Assembly: GCA_945919455.1 (NCBI GenBank)
Contig: CAMEJH010000006.1
Location: 1 to 47,716, forward strand
Length of the DNA stretch: 47,716 nucleotides
Reading direction: 5' to 3'
DNA from: an uncultured Clostridium sp.
GTDB lineage: Bacteria > Bacillota > Clostridia > TANB77 > CAG-508
The notes beneath the pieces were generated by a model. It worked only from the letters and a program-made list of their open reading frames with translations. It was not told the DNA's origin and did no database searches. The first letter of the stretch is position 1, and every line of letters begins with the position of its first letter. Positions 8,345-16,192 of this stretch are shown piece by piece. A program made the position numbers and the translations under genes.

Positions 8345-8557
8345 AAAGAAAATCCCCGCCTTAGCCGTAAGTTGTCTGAATTTTTAAGGACCTGTCTTCG
8401 ACAGGTGGGTGCCATCTTGAATACTCCTGGGCTTCTTACTACTCGAAAGTGTAAGCTTGCACGCCATACCCAAAGATTATGGCCCCTCTTTAAACTTGTA
8501 GGTTCTAAAAATTCTGTTCTACACGCACTATGCAGGGTGTTTTCTTATTTAATTGTT
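8345..8557 (-). ncRNA. ssrS: Probable 6S RNA (SsrS)
   Basis: A GC-richer minus-strand island without a credible ORF that folds as one long rod of about 190 nt, the 6S architecture. CCCTGC near the 5' end pairs with GCGGGG near the 3' end, GAATTTTTAG pairs with CTTAAAAATTC, then comes an open central bubble. The bubble's 3' side holds a tight ACCTGTC-GAA-GACAGGT hairpin preceded by GGCACCC. The apical arm is closed by GGGC/GCCC and CTTAC/GTAAG around an ACTTTCGAGTA loop. A TTGCAA-17-TAAAAT promoter lies directly upstream and TTTTCTTTTT follows the closing stem. 6S RNA binds sigma-A RNA polymerase as a promoter mimic. Assigned from shape, size and promoter, not from an alignment. Confidence 0.65.
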
Positions 8558-8563
8558 ATTGTT

Positions 8564-8592
8564 ATTTTAGCATATTAATTTCCAAATTGCAA
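8564..8592 (-). promoter_or_regulatory. Promoter of the putative 6S RNA
   Basis: Minus strand TTGCAA (8592-8587), 17-nt spacer ending in TGC (extended -10), TAAAAT (8569-8564). Predicted start near 8557. Confidence 0.75.
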
Positions 8593-8683
8593 CTATACTA
8601 AAGTTCAAATTTTTTAGAATTTATATGCTAAATATATTATATCTCTCTTTTTTGAATTTATTCTCTTTGTATCCTTATTTTTA

Positions 8684-9304
8684 TTATTTGACAATTTTTA
8701 TTTTATTTAATAATTGGCCAAACGCTTTATCTCTATGATTATGTGCTTTTTCATATTCTTCTACTGGTAATTCTGACATTGGAACTTCATAACCATTCGG
8801 TATAAATATAGGCGAATATGTTAGTCCACCTAATTTTTTTATCTTTTTTGCTATTGTACCTTCACATTCTCCTTTAGAAACTATTTTGCTTCCATCTTTT
8901 AAAAAGCTTGTTAATACACAAACAAATTTTGCTTTTCTTTCTGTATCTCCTGTTCTTTCTATATTATTTAAAAGCTTGTTTAAACATTGCTCTTGAGTTG
9001 CTCCTGCCCCTGCATATCTTGCCGAATATACACCTGGTTCTCCATTTAAACATTCTACACATAATCCTGCATCATCTGTAGTTATAATATCATAATCTAT
9101 ATTATTTTTGTCACAGAATTTTTTTACAGCAATTGCCTTTATTTCAGAATTTTCTTCAAATGTTGTTCCATTTTCTTCTATTTCTTCTTGAAATCCTATA
9201 TCTTTTAATGATAGTACTTCTATATTCGCTTTATGTGCTGCAATTATTGCTTTTATATCTTTTACTTTATTTGGATTTGTTGTTCCATATATCATCTTTT
9301 TCAA
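8684..9304 (-). CDS. rdgB: XTP/dITP diphosphatase (RdgB/HAM1 family)
   Basis: 206-residue nucleotide-pool sanitising enzyme that hydrolyses non-canonical XTP/dITP to monophosphates. Family motifs in order: TTNPNKVKDI at the N-terminus, FEENSEIKA, TTDDAGLCVE (metal/catalytic Asp pair), GEPGVYSARYAG, GGLTYSPIF, and HNHRDKAFGQL near the end. The start is taken as TTG 9304, which has GAGGTG 9 nt upstream and follows the HD gene stop after 1 nt; an ATG at 9295 is possible but badly spaced. The near-overlap suggests translational coupling to the HD hydrolase. Confidence 0.93.
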   Translation of the reverse strand: MKKMIYGTTNPNKVKDIKAIIAAHKANIEVLSLKDIGFQEEIEENGTTFEENSEIKAIAVKKFCDKNNIDYDIITTDDAGLCVECLNGEPGVYSARYAGAGATQEQCLNKLLNNIERTGDTERKAKFVCVLTSFLKDGSKIVSKGECEGTIAKKIKKLGGLTYSPIFIPNGYEVPMSELPVEEYEKAHNHRDKAFGQLLNKIKIVK

Positions 9305-9305
9305 T

Positions 9306-9881
9306 TTAATGCACCTCTATTGAATCCATTTCTTTATTTATACTATCTTCACATTCTCTCATAGCTAAAATTGTTTTTTCAAATAATGTATCTAATTCCC
9401 ATCCAAGCATTTCTGCACCTTGTTTTATTACATCTCTAGAACATCCAGCAGCAAATTTTTTATCTTTAAATTTTTTCTTTAAGCTTGATACTTCTAAATC
9501 CTTTGTGCTTTTTGATGGTCTCATTTTTATTGCAGCACCTATTAACCCAGTTAATTCATCAATTGCAAATAATGTTTTTTCCATTTGTTTTTCCGGCTTT
9601 ACATCACTACATAGTCCATATCCATGACTGCATATTGAATGTATCATATCATCTGACACATTATTTTCTTTTAATATATCTATGCATTTCTTGCAATGTT
9701 CTTCTGGATACATCTCAAAATCCACATCATGCAATAATCCAACTAGTCCCCAGTAATCCTCATCTTCACCATTTTCTCTTGCAAAATATCTCATTGTGCC
9801 TTCTACTGTTAATGCATGTAATATATGAAATGGTTCTTTATTATATTTTTTTAATAGTTCTAATGCTTCTTCTCTTTTCAT
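9306..9881 (-). CDS. HD-domain hydrolase
   Basis: 191-residue cytosolic protein of the HD superfamily, metal-dependent phosphohydrolases. Visible metal ligands: HALTVEG, the HD pair in GLLHDVDFEMYPEEH, and a later His in SICSHGYGLC. The C-terminal part is helical. Sits between yqeY and rdgB on the same strand; its stop is 1 nt from the rdgB start. The partner RdgB suggests a nucleotide-related substrate, but this is inference. Confidence 0.85.
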   Translation of the reverse strand: MKREEALELLKKYNKEPFHILHALTVEGTMRYFARENGEDEDYWGLVGLLHDVDFEMYPEEHCKKCIDILKENNVSDDMIHSICSHGYGLCSDVKPEKQMEKTLFAIDELTGLIGAAIKMRPSKSTKDLEVSSLKKKFKDKKFAAGCSRDVIKQGAEMLGWELDTLFEKTILAMRECEDSINKEMDSIEVH

Positions 9882-9896
9882 TTGATGCCTCCCATA

Positions 9897-10340
9897 TTAT
9901 AATCCTAATAATTCTTTTGCTACTTCATTTATTGTTTTTCCATCTGCAGATGCTCCCATTTTTGTTTTTGCTTCTTTCATGATAGCTCCCATATCTTTCA
10001 TAGTTGTTGCACCTATTTCTGAAATTATTTTTTCTACTTCTACTTTTATTTCTTCTTTGCTTAGTTGTTTTGGTAGATATTCTTGTAATATTTCTATTTC
10101 TTGATTTGTTTGATCTATTAAATCTTGTCTTTGTGCTTTTTCAAAGTCCTTTAATGCATCTTTTTTTGTTTTCACTTCTTTTGCAATTATTTCTAATATT
10201 TTATCATCTTCTACTGTTATTCCTTTATCTTTTTCAATTTGTAGTATTGCTGCTCTTACCATTTGGACAGTATTTTTTCTTATTTCATTTTTTGTTTTCA
10301 TTGAATTTTTTAAATCTTCCATTAATTTTTCTTTTAACAT
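9897..10340 (-). CDS. yqeY: GatB/YqeY domain protein
   Basis: 147-residue protein matching the YqeY family over its full length: MLKEKLMEDLKNSMKTKNEI start, MVRAAILQIEKDKG, helical middle with EILQEYLPKQLSKEEI, and MGAIMKEAKTKMGASADGKT near the end. The fold resembles the tRNA-binding tail of GatB; the exact role in Bacillota is unsettled. GGAGG precedes the ATG. First gene of the yqeY-HD-rdgB series. Confidence 0.92.
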   Translation of the reverse strand: MLKEKLMEDLKNSMKTKNEIRKNTVQMVRAAILQIEKDKGITVEDDKILEIIAKEVKTKKDALKDFEKAQRQDLIDQTNQEIEILQEYLPKQLSKEEIKVEVEKIISEIGATTMKDMGAIMKEAKTKMGASADGKTINEVAKELLGL

Positions 10341-10406
10341 ATTGTTTCCTCCATTCTTGTCCTATATTATCACAATTTTGGGATATTTTCAATCCATTTA
10401 TACATT

Positions 10407-11357
10407 TTATATAATATCTCCTGCATCAAATTTTCTTATTTTTTTATAAATTTCTCCATCTTTTTTAGAATAAGTTTTTTCCACTATTCCATTCTCTGTA
10501 CAAGCCTTTACTTTTACATATCCTTGATTAATTTGAGGATGTCTTAATATTCTGAGTCCATTTTGTTGTATTGGATTTTTAGTAAATGCTATATATGAAA
10601 ACTTTTCATCTTCATACCCTAATTCTCCTTTTTTAGCTTTTCTTTGAATTCCGCTTCTATCTATTCTAATGTAAAAACTGCACCAGTCATCTTTTGATAT
10701 TGGACATTTGTATTGATGAGTACATGGAGCCATTATATAAGCTCCATTTTTAATTAACAATTCTCTTGCATTTAAAATGTTTTTAAATCCTGCTGGCGTA
10801 CCAGGTTCAATTATTATTAATATTTTACTAGTTGCATCCCACAATTTTTTTATAATTTTTTCTTTTTCTTGTTCAGGTAATTCATTTATCATATATGATG
10901 TTATAACCAGATCAGCAGTTACTGTAATACTTTCATTCAATATATCAAACTTTTTCCATTCTACATTTTCTAATTGTGCATCTTGCATTAACTTTTTTCC
11001 AATTTCTATCATTACTTGCTCTCTTTCAAGGCATGTGCATTTTTCTACTTTAATTAATTGTTTTATTGCCCAAGTAGCTGCTCCTGTACCTGCTCCAACA
11101 TCCAAGCATGTAGTTATAGGGTCATTAAAATTTTTTAAAGCTTGTTGAATTGTAGAATAAATTGCACAATAAGTTGATGGCATTCTTGATATAGCATATG
11201 ATAAGGCTTCGTCCTTATTAGTTAACATTCTATTTCCTCTGCCTTCATTGTTTCGATATCTATTGCTTATTTGCTGTGCATTTTCTACAATTTTATTACT
11301 TTTTATTCCTATAATCTGATTTTCTATTGCTATCCTTAGTTCTTGCGGTATTTTCAT
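10407..11357 (-). CDS. Rsm22-like small-subunit rRNA methyltransferase family protein
   Basis: 316-residue Rossmann-fold methyltransferase. N-terminal helical region with SNRYRNN; SAM-binding loop DVGAGTGAATWAIKQL; post-motif acidic segment TCLEREQVMIEIGKKL; ITSYMINELPEQEKEKI; LIIIEPGTPAGF. Then a cysteine cluster APCTHQYKCPISKDDWCSF, typical of the Rsm22 family and probably metal or Fe-S binding. Related to mitochondrial ribosome assembly factor Rsm22/METTL17. GAGGAG precedes the ATG. Confidence 0.88.
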   Translation of the reverse strand: MKIPQELRIAIENQIIGIKSNKIVENAQQISNRYRNNEGRGNRMLTNKDEALSYAISRMPSTYCAIYSTIQQALKNFNDPITTCLDVGAGTGAATWAIKQLIKVEKCTCLEREQVMIEIGKKLMQDAQLENVEWKKFDILNESITVTADLVITSYMINELPEQEKEKIIKKLWDATSKILIIIEPGTPAGFKNILNARELLIKNGAYIMAPCTHQYKCPISKDDWCSFYIRIDRSGIQRKAKKGELGYEDEKFSYIAFTKNPIQQNGLRILRHPQINQGYVKVKACTENGIVEKTYSKKDGEIYKKIRKFDAGDII

Positions 11358-11382
11358 TGTTTTTCTCCTCTTGTTTTATAAT

Positions 11383-12120
11383 TTAAAACATAATTAATTT
11401 TCCATTATCTTTTAACCATCTATCTATTTCGCTATAATTTGGTATATATTGCTCTACTAAATTATAGAATTGTTCATTATGATATTTATATTTCATATGA
11501 CAGAGTTCATGTACTATTACTGCGTCAACCTTATCTTCTGGTAACATTATTAGTCTAGATGAAAAATACAAATTTTTTTTACTTGGCATGCAACTTCCAT
11601 ATCTACTTGTTGCATCTCTTACTTTTACATCATTATATTTTATTCCTGTTATTTTACTCCAATATGGCAATTTTTCATTTATCATTGCTTCTGTATTGCA
11701 TTTAAACAATTGCTTTATTGCTTTATCTACATATGGTTTTATTTCTTCTTGAGTAATAATTTTAGGTAATATTATTCGCATAGTTTTTGCATCTTTTTCT
11801 ATTCTAACACTTACATTCATCGTGTTTATATATTCTCTTAATATTTTATATTCATTACCATTATAGTATATCTTTTCTCCTGTTTTCCACTGTTTTACTG
11901 AGTCAAATTCTGACGATATAATTTTTAAATATTTATTGTATATATCTTCTTCGTTTTCTTTTATCATTTTAAAAACTATATTTACTGGTAATCTTTTCGG
12001 TTTCGTTACATTTAATATATTACTTTTAAAATATATTTTTACTGTTTTGGAATTCTTATAACTTTTTATATTAACTGGTATGTCTTTATCTTTAATTTTT
12101 AAATATTCTGCTGTTGGCAT
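11383..12120 (-). CDS. YgjP/SprT-like zinc metallopeptidase
   Basis: 245-residue protein of the M48-like YgjP (DUF45) family. The zinc site is visible as HELCHMKYKYHNEQFY (HExxH with a downstream His), preceded by VRDATSRYGSCMPSKKNLYF, the family's conserved block. The ATG at 12120 is chosen because GGAAGG lies 8 nt upstream; an in-frame TTG at 12138 would overlap the previous gene and lacks a site. It follows the preceding gene's stop after 1 nt. Cytosolic; substrate unknown. Confidence 0.88.
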   Translation of the reverse strand: MPTAEYLKIKDKDIPVNIKSYKNSKTVKIYFKSNILNVTKPKRLPVNIVFKMIKENEEDIYNKYLKIISSEFDSVKQWKTGEKIYYNGNEYKILREYINTMNVSVRIEKDAKTMRIILPKIITQEEIKPYVDKAIKQLFKCNTEAMINEKLPYWSKITGIKYNDVKVRDATSRYGSCMPSKKNLYFSSRLIMLPEDKVDAVIVHELCHMKYKYHNEQFYNLVEQYIPNYSEIDRWLKDNGKLIMF

Positions 12121-12121
12121 T

Positions 12122-12835
12122 TTAATTTCCTTCCTCAAATTCTATTATTCCACCATAATCTATAACATCTAATCCTTTAAACTCAATTATGTTTAACTTT
12201 CTTTTTTCTATAAATTCTCTTATTTGGTTATTTTTATCTATCTTGTTTAAATCTCCAAAAATGATTATATTGTTTTCTATTCTTGCTATTGCGCCACCAA
12301 TAAATCCATTTTTATTGCTATATCCAACTTTATTTAGTAATTTTATATCTGGTTCATAGTCTAAAAATAAGACATCAATATTTAAACTTTCTAAGATTTT
12401 GCAAAGTCCTTTATCTGTCACAATGGCAGTTTTTTCATCAATAATAGCTATAGAACAATTTGTATATCCTTGTGTTGTTTGAATTAATTCATAACCGTTT
12501 TTTATTAATTCTTGTTGAATTTTTTTGTCTGTATATTTAAAATTGTGAATTGCTTTTTTTCCTATTGTGCACACATTATATTTTATATCAAATGGATATT
12601 CTGCTTCTACATTATCAATTCCTTGTTCTAAGCTTGATAGTCTAGGCATATTTACATATTGTGTAGGCTCCACAATTACTTTGTTTCCCGCCTTGCATGC
12701 AAATATGTCCACATGTGCTGAAATTTCTTGATAGACTTCTTCACTTTGCCTTATTTCTAATAATTCATATCCTAATTTCTTTAATTCTTCTTTTTCAATA
12801 TTTCTCATTCTTTCATCTATTATTAAATATCTCAC
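12122..12835 (-). CDS. DUF6873-like protein (guanidino-modifying enzyme fold suspected)
   Basis: 237-residue soluble protein. Its segments HVDIFACKAGNKVIVEP, GYTNCSIAIIDEKTAIVTDKG, GFIGGAIARIENNIIIFGDL and LDVIDYGGIIEF recall the clostridial DUF6873 family, thought to share the amidinotransferase/arginine deiminase (GME) fold. I am not certain, and no activity is assigned. The start is GTG 12835, since GGAGG lies 8 nt upstream; a TTG at 12850 overlaps that site. Coupled to the YgjP-like gene. Confidence 0.65.
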   Translation of the reverse strand: MRYLIIDERMRNIEKEELKKLGYELLEIRQSEEVYQEISAHVDIFACKAGNKVIVEPTQYVNMPRLSSLEQGIDNVEAEYPFDIKYNVCTIGKKAIHNFKYTDKKIQQELIKNGYELIQTTQGYTNCSIAIIDEKTAIVTDKGLCKILESLNIDVLFLDYEPDIKLLNKVGYSNKNGFIGGAIARIENNIIIFGDLNKIDKNNQIREFIEKRKLNIIEFKGLDVIDYGGIIEFEEGN

Positions 12836-12858
12836 TTTATTTACCTCCAATATGAGTA

Positions 12859-13419
12859 TTATATATTTTTATTTTTTATATAATTTTCTTGAAATTCTTC
12901 TGCCAAAATATCCATAGAAATGCTATCATAGAACTTGCCATTTATAAATTTGCATTTTCTTCTTCTTCCATATTCTTTAAAGTTACATTTTTTATAACAT
13001 TTTAATGCTCTTTCATTAAATTCCATTACATCTAATTTAATATTATTTAAATTTAAGTAGTTAAAACCATAATCTAATATTAAATTTACAGCTTCTGTTC
13101 CATATCCTTTGTTTCTATATTCCTTATCTCCTATGAATATCCCTAATGTTGCTGTTTTATTGATATGATCTATATTTTCTAAACTTACTGTTCCTATCAT
13201 TTTATTTTCTTCTAATGTTACAATTACAAAGGTTGCTTCTAGTTTTGAATTGTTTTCTAGATATTCTCTTTCTCCTTCTATTGTTGTTAAAATTGAACTT
13301 CTCCCTATATAATCTGTTATTTCAAAGTCATTAAGCCATTCTGTAAAGAGCTCAGCATCCTCACTGCTTCTTGGTGATAGGTATATTTTTTCTCCAACTA
13401 ATTTTTTAAAATATTTCAT
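12859..13419 (-). CDS. GNAT-family N-acetyltransferase (RimJ/RimL type)
   Basis: 186-residue acetyltransferase. Starts KLVGEKIYLSPRSSEDAELF, typical of RimJ-like enzymes; acetyl-CoA loop GIFIGDKEYRNKGYGTEAVN; C-terminal LDVMEFNERALKCYKKCNF with the conserved N-x-A-x-x-x-Y; ending KFYDSISMDIL. Substrate unknown (often ribosomal protein N-termini or antibiotics). GAGGGAG precedes the ATG. Not closely similar to the GNAT at 13555. Confidence 0.9.
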   Translation of the reverse strand: MKYFKKLVGEKIYLSPRSSEDAELFTEWLNDFEITDYIGRSSILTTIEGEREYLENNSKLEATFVIVTLEENKMIGTVSLENIDHINKTATLGIFIGDKEYRNKGYGTEAVNLILDYGFNYLNLNNIKLDVMEFNERALKCYKKCNFKEYGRRRKCKFINGKFYDSISMDILAEEFQENYIKNKNI

Positions 13420-13513
13420 TTATTCTCCCTCATTTCTTTTTTAATATATCATAAATATATATTTTTCTCAATGCAATCTAACGAATTTATTTTTTACTTC
13501 TCAATAGCATAGA

Positions 13514-13547
13514 TATAAAAAATAGCAGATTCTAAATTTCTGCTATT
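13514..13547 (-). terminator. Intrinsic terminator after the 13555 GNAT gene
   Basis: AATAGCAGA (13521-13529) pairs with TCTGCTATT (13539-13547); on the minus strand the stem is followed by T6. Confidence 0.8.
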
Positions 13548-13554
13548 CATATTT

Positions 13555-14121
13555 TTATTTTTTATTAAATTTAAAAAACTCATCTTTAGTAATAGAATAA
13601 ATAACTTGATTTTCTATTATTCCAGTTTTTTCATTGATTTTTCTGTTACGTAATACTGCCTCTTTTTTCATACCAATTCCTTCTAATGCTGTAGTTTTGA
13701 AATTAGTTATTTCTTCATTTCCATCAAAAAATCTCGAAACAACCATATTAAAATTTTTCTCATTAAAAATATATTCTAACACACACTTTAAAGCTTCTTC
13801 CATATAATGTTTATTAATATACTCAAATGCTATTCCAAATTTTATATTACAATATTCTTTTAAAGCTGAAACTTCTAGTGCATTAATAAAACCAATTGCA
13901 GAATGGCTCTTCTTTTCTTCTATCGCCCAAGCTAATTCATTTGCCTCATATTCATAAATATATGAAGAAACCATCTTTTTTGTTTCTTCAACGCTTTGAT
14001 GTATTTTATAACCCAAACATTTTTCTAGCTTTTTTTCTGTTGCTAAATTTTTGTAAACATCTTCTGAATCTTCAATTTTAAATTTCCTTATTTTTAAATT
14101 TTTAGTTTCTAAATCTTTCAT
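13555..14121 (-). CDS. GNAT-family N-acetyltransferase, divergent
   Basis: 188-residue protein starting MKDLETKNLKIRKFKIEDSE, the beginning common to RimJ/RimL-like GNATs, followed by a Trp-containing strand (ELAWAIEEKKSHSAIGFINA). The acetyl-CoA loop is poorly conserved (KHYMEEALKCVLEYIF lacks the usual R/Q-x-x-G-x-G/A), so activity is uncertain. The C-terminal ENQVIYSITKDEFF is standard. AGGAGG lies upstream of the ATG and a terminator follows. The 188-nt gap upstream (14122-14309) is AT-rich and shows nothing clear. Confidence 0.78.
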   Translation of the reverse strand: MKDLETKNLKIRKFKIEDSEDVYKNLATEKKLEKCLGYKIHQSVEETKKMVSSYIYEYEANELAWAIEEKKSHSAIGFINALEVSALKEYCNIKFGIAFEYINKHYMEEALKCVLEYIFNEKNFNMVVSRFFDGNEEITNFKTTALEGIGMKKEAVLRNRKINEKTGIIENQVIYSITKDEFFKFNKK

Positions 14122-14309
14122 ATAATGCCTCCTAATATAATTTTAAATATACTTTTAAACATAATTTAAATATCACATTAGTACTATTTTGGCTAACTTT
14201 TTTTTACAAAAAAGTACCTTTATTTTACAAAATTCTTATTTTTTTATTTGTATAATATTTTTATATCAGATCATTTATCATTTATAAATTTCTTTATCTA
14301 TCAATTTCA

Positions 14310-14984
14310 TTATAACATTTTAATATATGTTCTATTTTTTAGTGTTTCTATTATATATCTTATATCTTCAATAGATTTGTCAATATTAAATCTGCCATTT
14401 CCTACTGGATAATATACAGAATAAAAATTATATTCTTTACCATTTATTACATTTTTAAACAATTGTTTTCTACACTGTGAGACAGATATTTTTTGATTCA
14501 AAACAATAGAGCTTACTTGGTTTCCAAAAAGTACTATTACTTTAGGATTTATGATCTCTATTTCTTGTTTTAATAAATCTAAATATTCTTCATAAACACT
14601 ATTAGGTAGTTCTCGTGCATCTACTTGAGTGCATTTTCCTAAATTAGTAATAAAATATTTATGTTTTTTAACATCATCGTATACTTCTTCAGCAAATTCT
14701 TCTGTCCATTCACTACCTTTAATCTTCTTTATTTGGTTATATATTTTTTCATCCATCAAATCTAATTGATAAAATAAATCCCAAATATTTTTAGTCCCAA
14801 TCCATGGTGATTTTATCCCTTTCCATTCTTTTGATGATGCAATGTTTCTTCCAGTTGGATTCATAAATACAAAACATATATCTGGATTTTCTGTACATCC
14901 TCCATTATAAATAGGATCTAATTCTTTCGCTCCATATTTTTTCTGTAATTTATCATATTTTACTTTTAAATCTTCTAATTTCAT
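14310..14984 (-). CDS. Uracil-DNA glycosylase-like family protein
   Basis: 224-residue protein of the UDG-like superfamily. Visible: DICFVFMNPTGRNIASSKEW (active-site strand and loop), FITNLGKCTQVDARELP, INPKVIVLFGNQVSSIVL, and SVYYPVGNGRFN near the end, in the place of the HPSP-type motif. Such proteins excise uracil or related bases, but the motif residues differ from canonical family 4/5 enzymes, so the substrate is open. AGGAG precedes the ATG. Confidence 0.75.
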   Translation of the reverse strand: MKLEDLKVKYDKLQKKYGAKELDPIYNGGCTENPDICFVFMNPTGRNIASSKEWKGIKSPWIGTKNIWDLFYQLDLMDEKIYNQIKKIKGSEWTEEFAEEVYDDVKKHKYFITNLGKCTQVDARELPNSVYEEYLDLLKQEIEIINPKVIVLFGNQVSSIVLNQKISVSQCRKQLFKNVINGKEYNFYSVYYPVGNGRFNIDKSIEDIRYIIETLKNRTYIKML

Positions 14985-15004
14985 TTTTTACTCCTAATTT
15001 TTCT

Positions 15005-16174
15005 TTAAATATATTGGCAATTTTTCAGTTTTAGCAATGTACAAACTTCCACATGTCTTGTAAATGGAAACATATCGACAGGCTGTATTTCTTTAATTTC
15101 ATAATATTTACCAAGCTCTTGTAAATTTAGTGCTAAAGTTTCTGGATTGCAACTAATATAAACAATTTTTTTAGATTTTATTTGTTTTAATGTTTCCAAT
15201 GTTTTTGTATCTAATCCATTTCGTGGAGGATCTACAATAACAACATCTGGTTTGTTCCAAATTTTGCATAGTCTAGGCAATACAATTTCTACTTTGCCAC
15301 TTACAAATTCAACATTTTTGATATTATTTATTTCTGCATTCTTTTTAGCATCTTTTACAGCATCTGTTACAACTTCAATTCCAAATACTTTTTTAGTCTT
15401 ACTAGAAGCACAAATAGATATTGTTCCTATTCCTGAATATAAATCATATACTATTTCTTTACCAGTCAAATTAGCTAACTGTATTGCCGTATTGTATAAT
15501 TTTTCTGTCTGTACTGGATTTACTTGATAAAATGATAATGGTGATATTTTAAATTTATATCCATTTATATAATCTACAATATATCCATTACCATATAAAT
15601 TATAGTTTTTATTACCTAATATTGCATTTGTCTGCTTTTCGTTTATATTTTGTACTATTGTTTTTATATTGGGAAATTTGGTTAATAATTCTTTTATAAT
15701 TTCTTCTCTTTTATTCATTTTAGCATTAGTCGTAACAAATATTATCATTATTTCATTTGTTTTTATTCCATACTTTATGACCATGTGTCTTAAGAAACCT
15801 TTTTGGGTATCCTCATTGTATATCATAATTTTATATTTTTTTATTAATTCAAATGTGAATTTTGCAACTTCATTTATAATGTCATTTTGTATAATACACC
15901 CTTCAAAAGGAATTATTTTGTGTGTTCCTGCTTCAAAAAATCCCATTACTGGTTTATTATTTTTATTTAGTCCAAATGCAAATTTTCCTTTGTTTCTGTA
16001 ATTATATGTTTTCTCCATTCCAATAGTATCTTTTACTTTTATTGATTTATCTACATATCTTGATATCAATTCTTGAACCATTTTTGTTTTATTTTTTAGT
16101 TGCTCATCATATTCTTTTTCTAAATATATACATCCTCCACATTGTTGTTGTGTGTTACATTCTTTTATGTTCAT
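15005..16174 (-). CDS. TrmA/RlmD-family tRNA/rRNA (uracil-C5) methyltransferase
   Basis: 389-residue SAM-dependent enzyme. It begins with the cysteine cluster CNTQQQCGGC and a later Cys (FEGCIIQND) that hold the 4Fe-4S cluster of RlmD/RlmC enzymes. Then SFYQVNP, SAM loop VYDLYSGIGTISI, VDPPRNGLD, and the catalytic VYISCNPETLALNL. The usual N-terminal TRAM domain is missing, so the protein is shorter than the common 450 residues. Which uracil (23S U747/U1939 or tRNA U54) cannot be told from sequence alone. AGGAG precedes the ATG; closely spaced with the FAD-dependent dehydrogenase upstream. Confidence 0.9.
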   Translation of the reverse strand: MNIKECNTQQQCGGCIYLEKEYDEQLKNKTKMVQELISRYVDKSIKVKDTIGMEKTYNYRNKGKFAFGLNKNNKPVMGFFEAGTHKIIPFEGCIIQNDIINEVAKFTFELIKKYKIMIYNEDTQKGFLRHMVIKYGIKTNEIMIIFVTTNAKMNKREEIIKELLTKFPNIKTIVQNINEKQTNAILGNKNYNLYGNGYIVDYINGYKFKISPLSFYQVNPVQTEKLYNTAIQLANLTGKEIVYDLYSGIGTISICASSKTKKVFGIEVVTDAVKDAKKNAEINNIKNVEFVSGKVEIVLPRLCKIWNKPDVVIVDPPRNGLDTKTLETLKQIKSKKIVYISCNPETLALNLQELGKYYEIKEIQPVDMFPFTRHVEVCTLLKLKNCQYI

Positions 16175-16192
16175 AATTTCTCCTATTTTTTA

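Noticed and set aside
8372-8578. Plus-strand ORF across the 6S-like region
   Set aside because: No ribosome binding site or family signal; the sequence is better explained as a folded minus-strand RNA.
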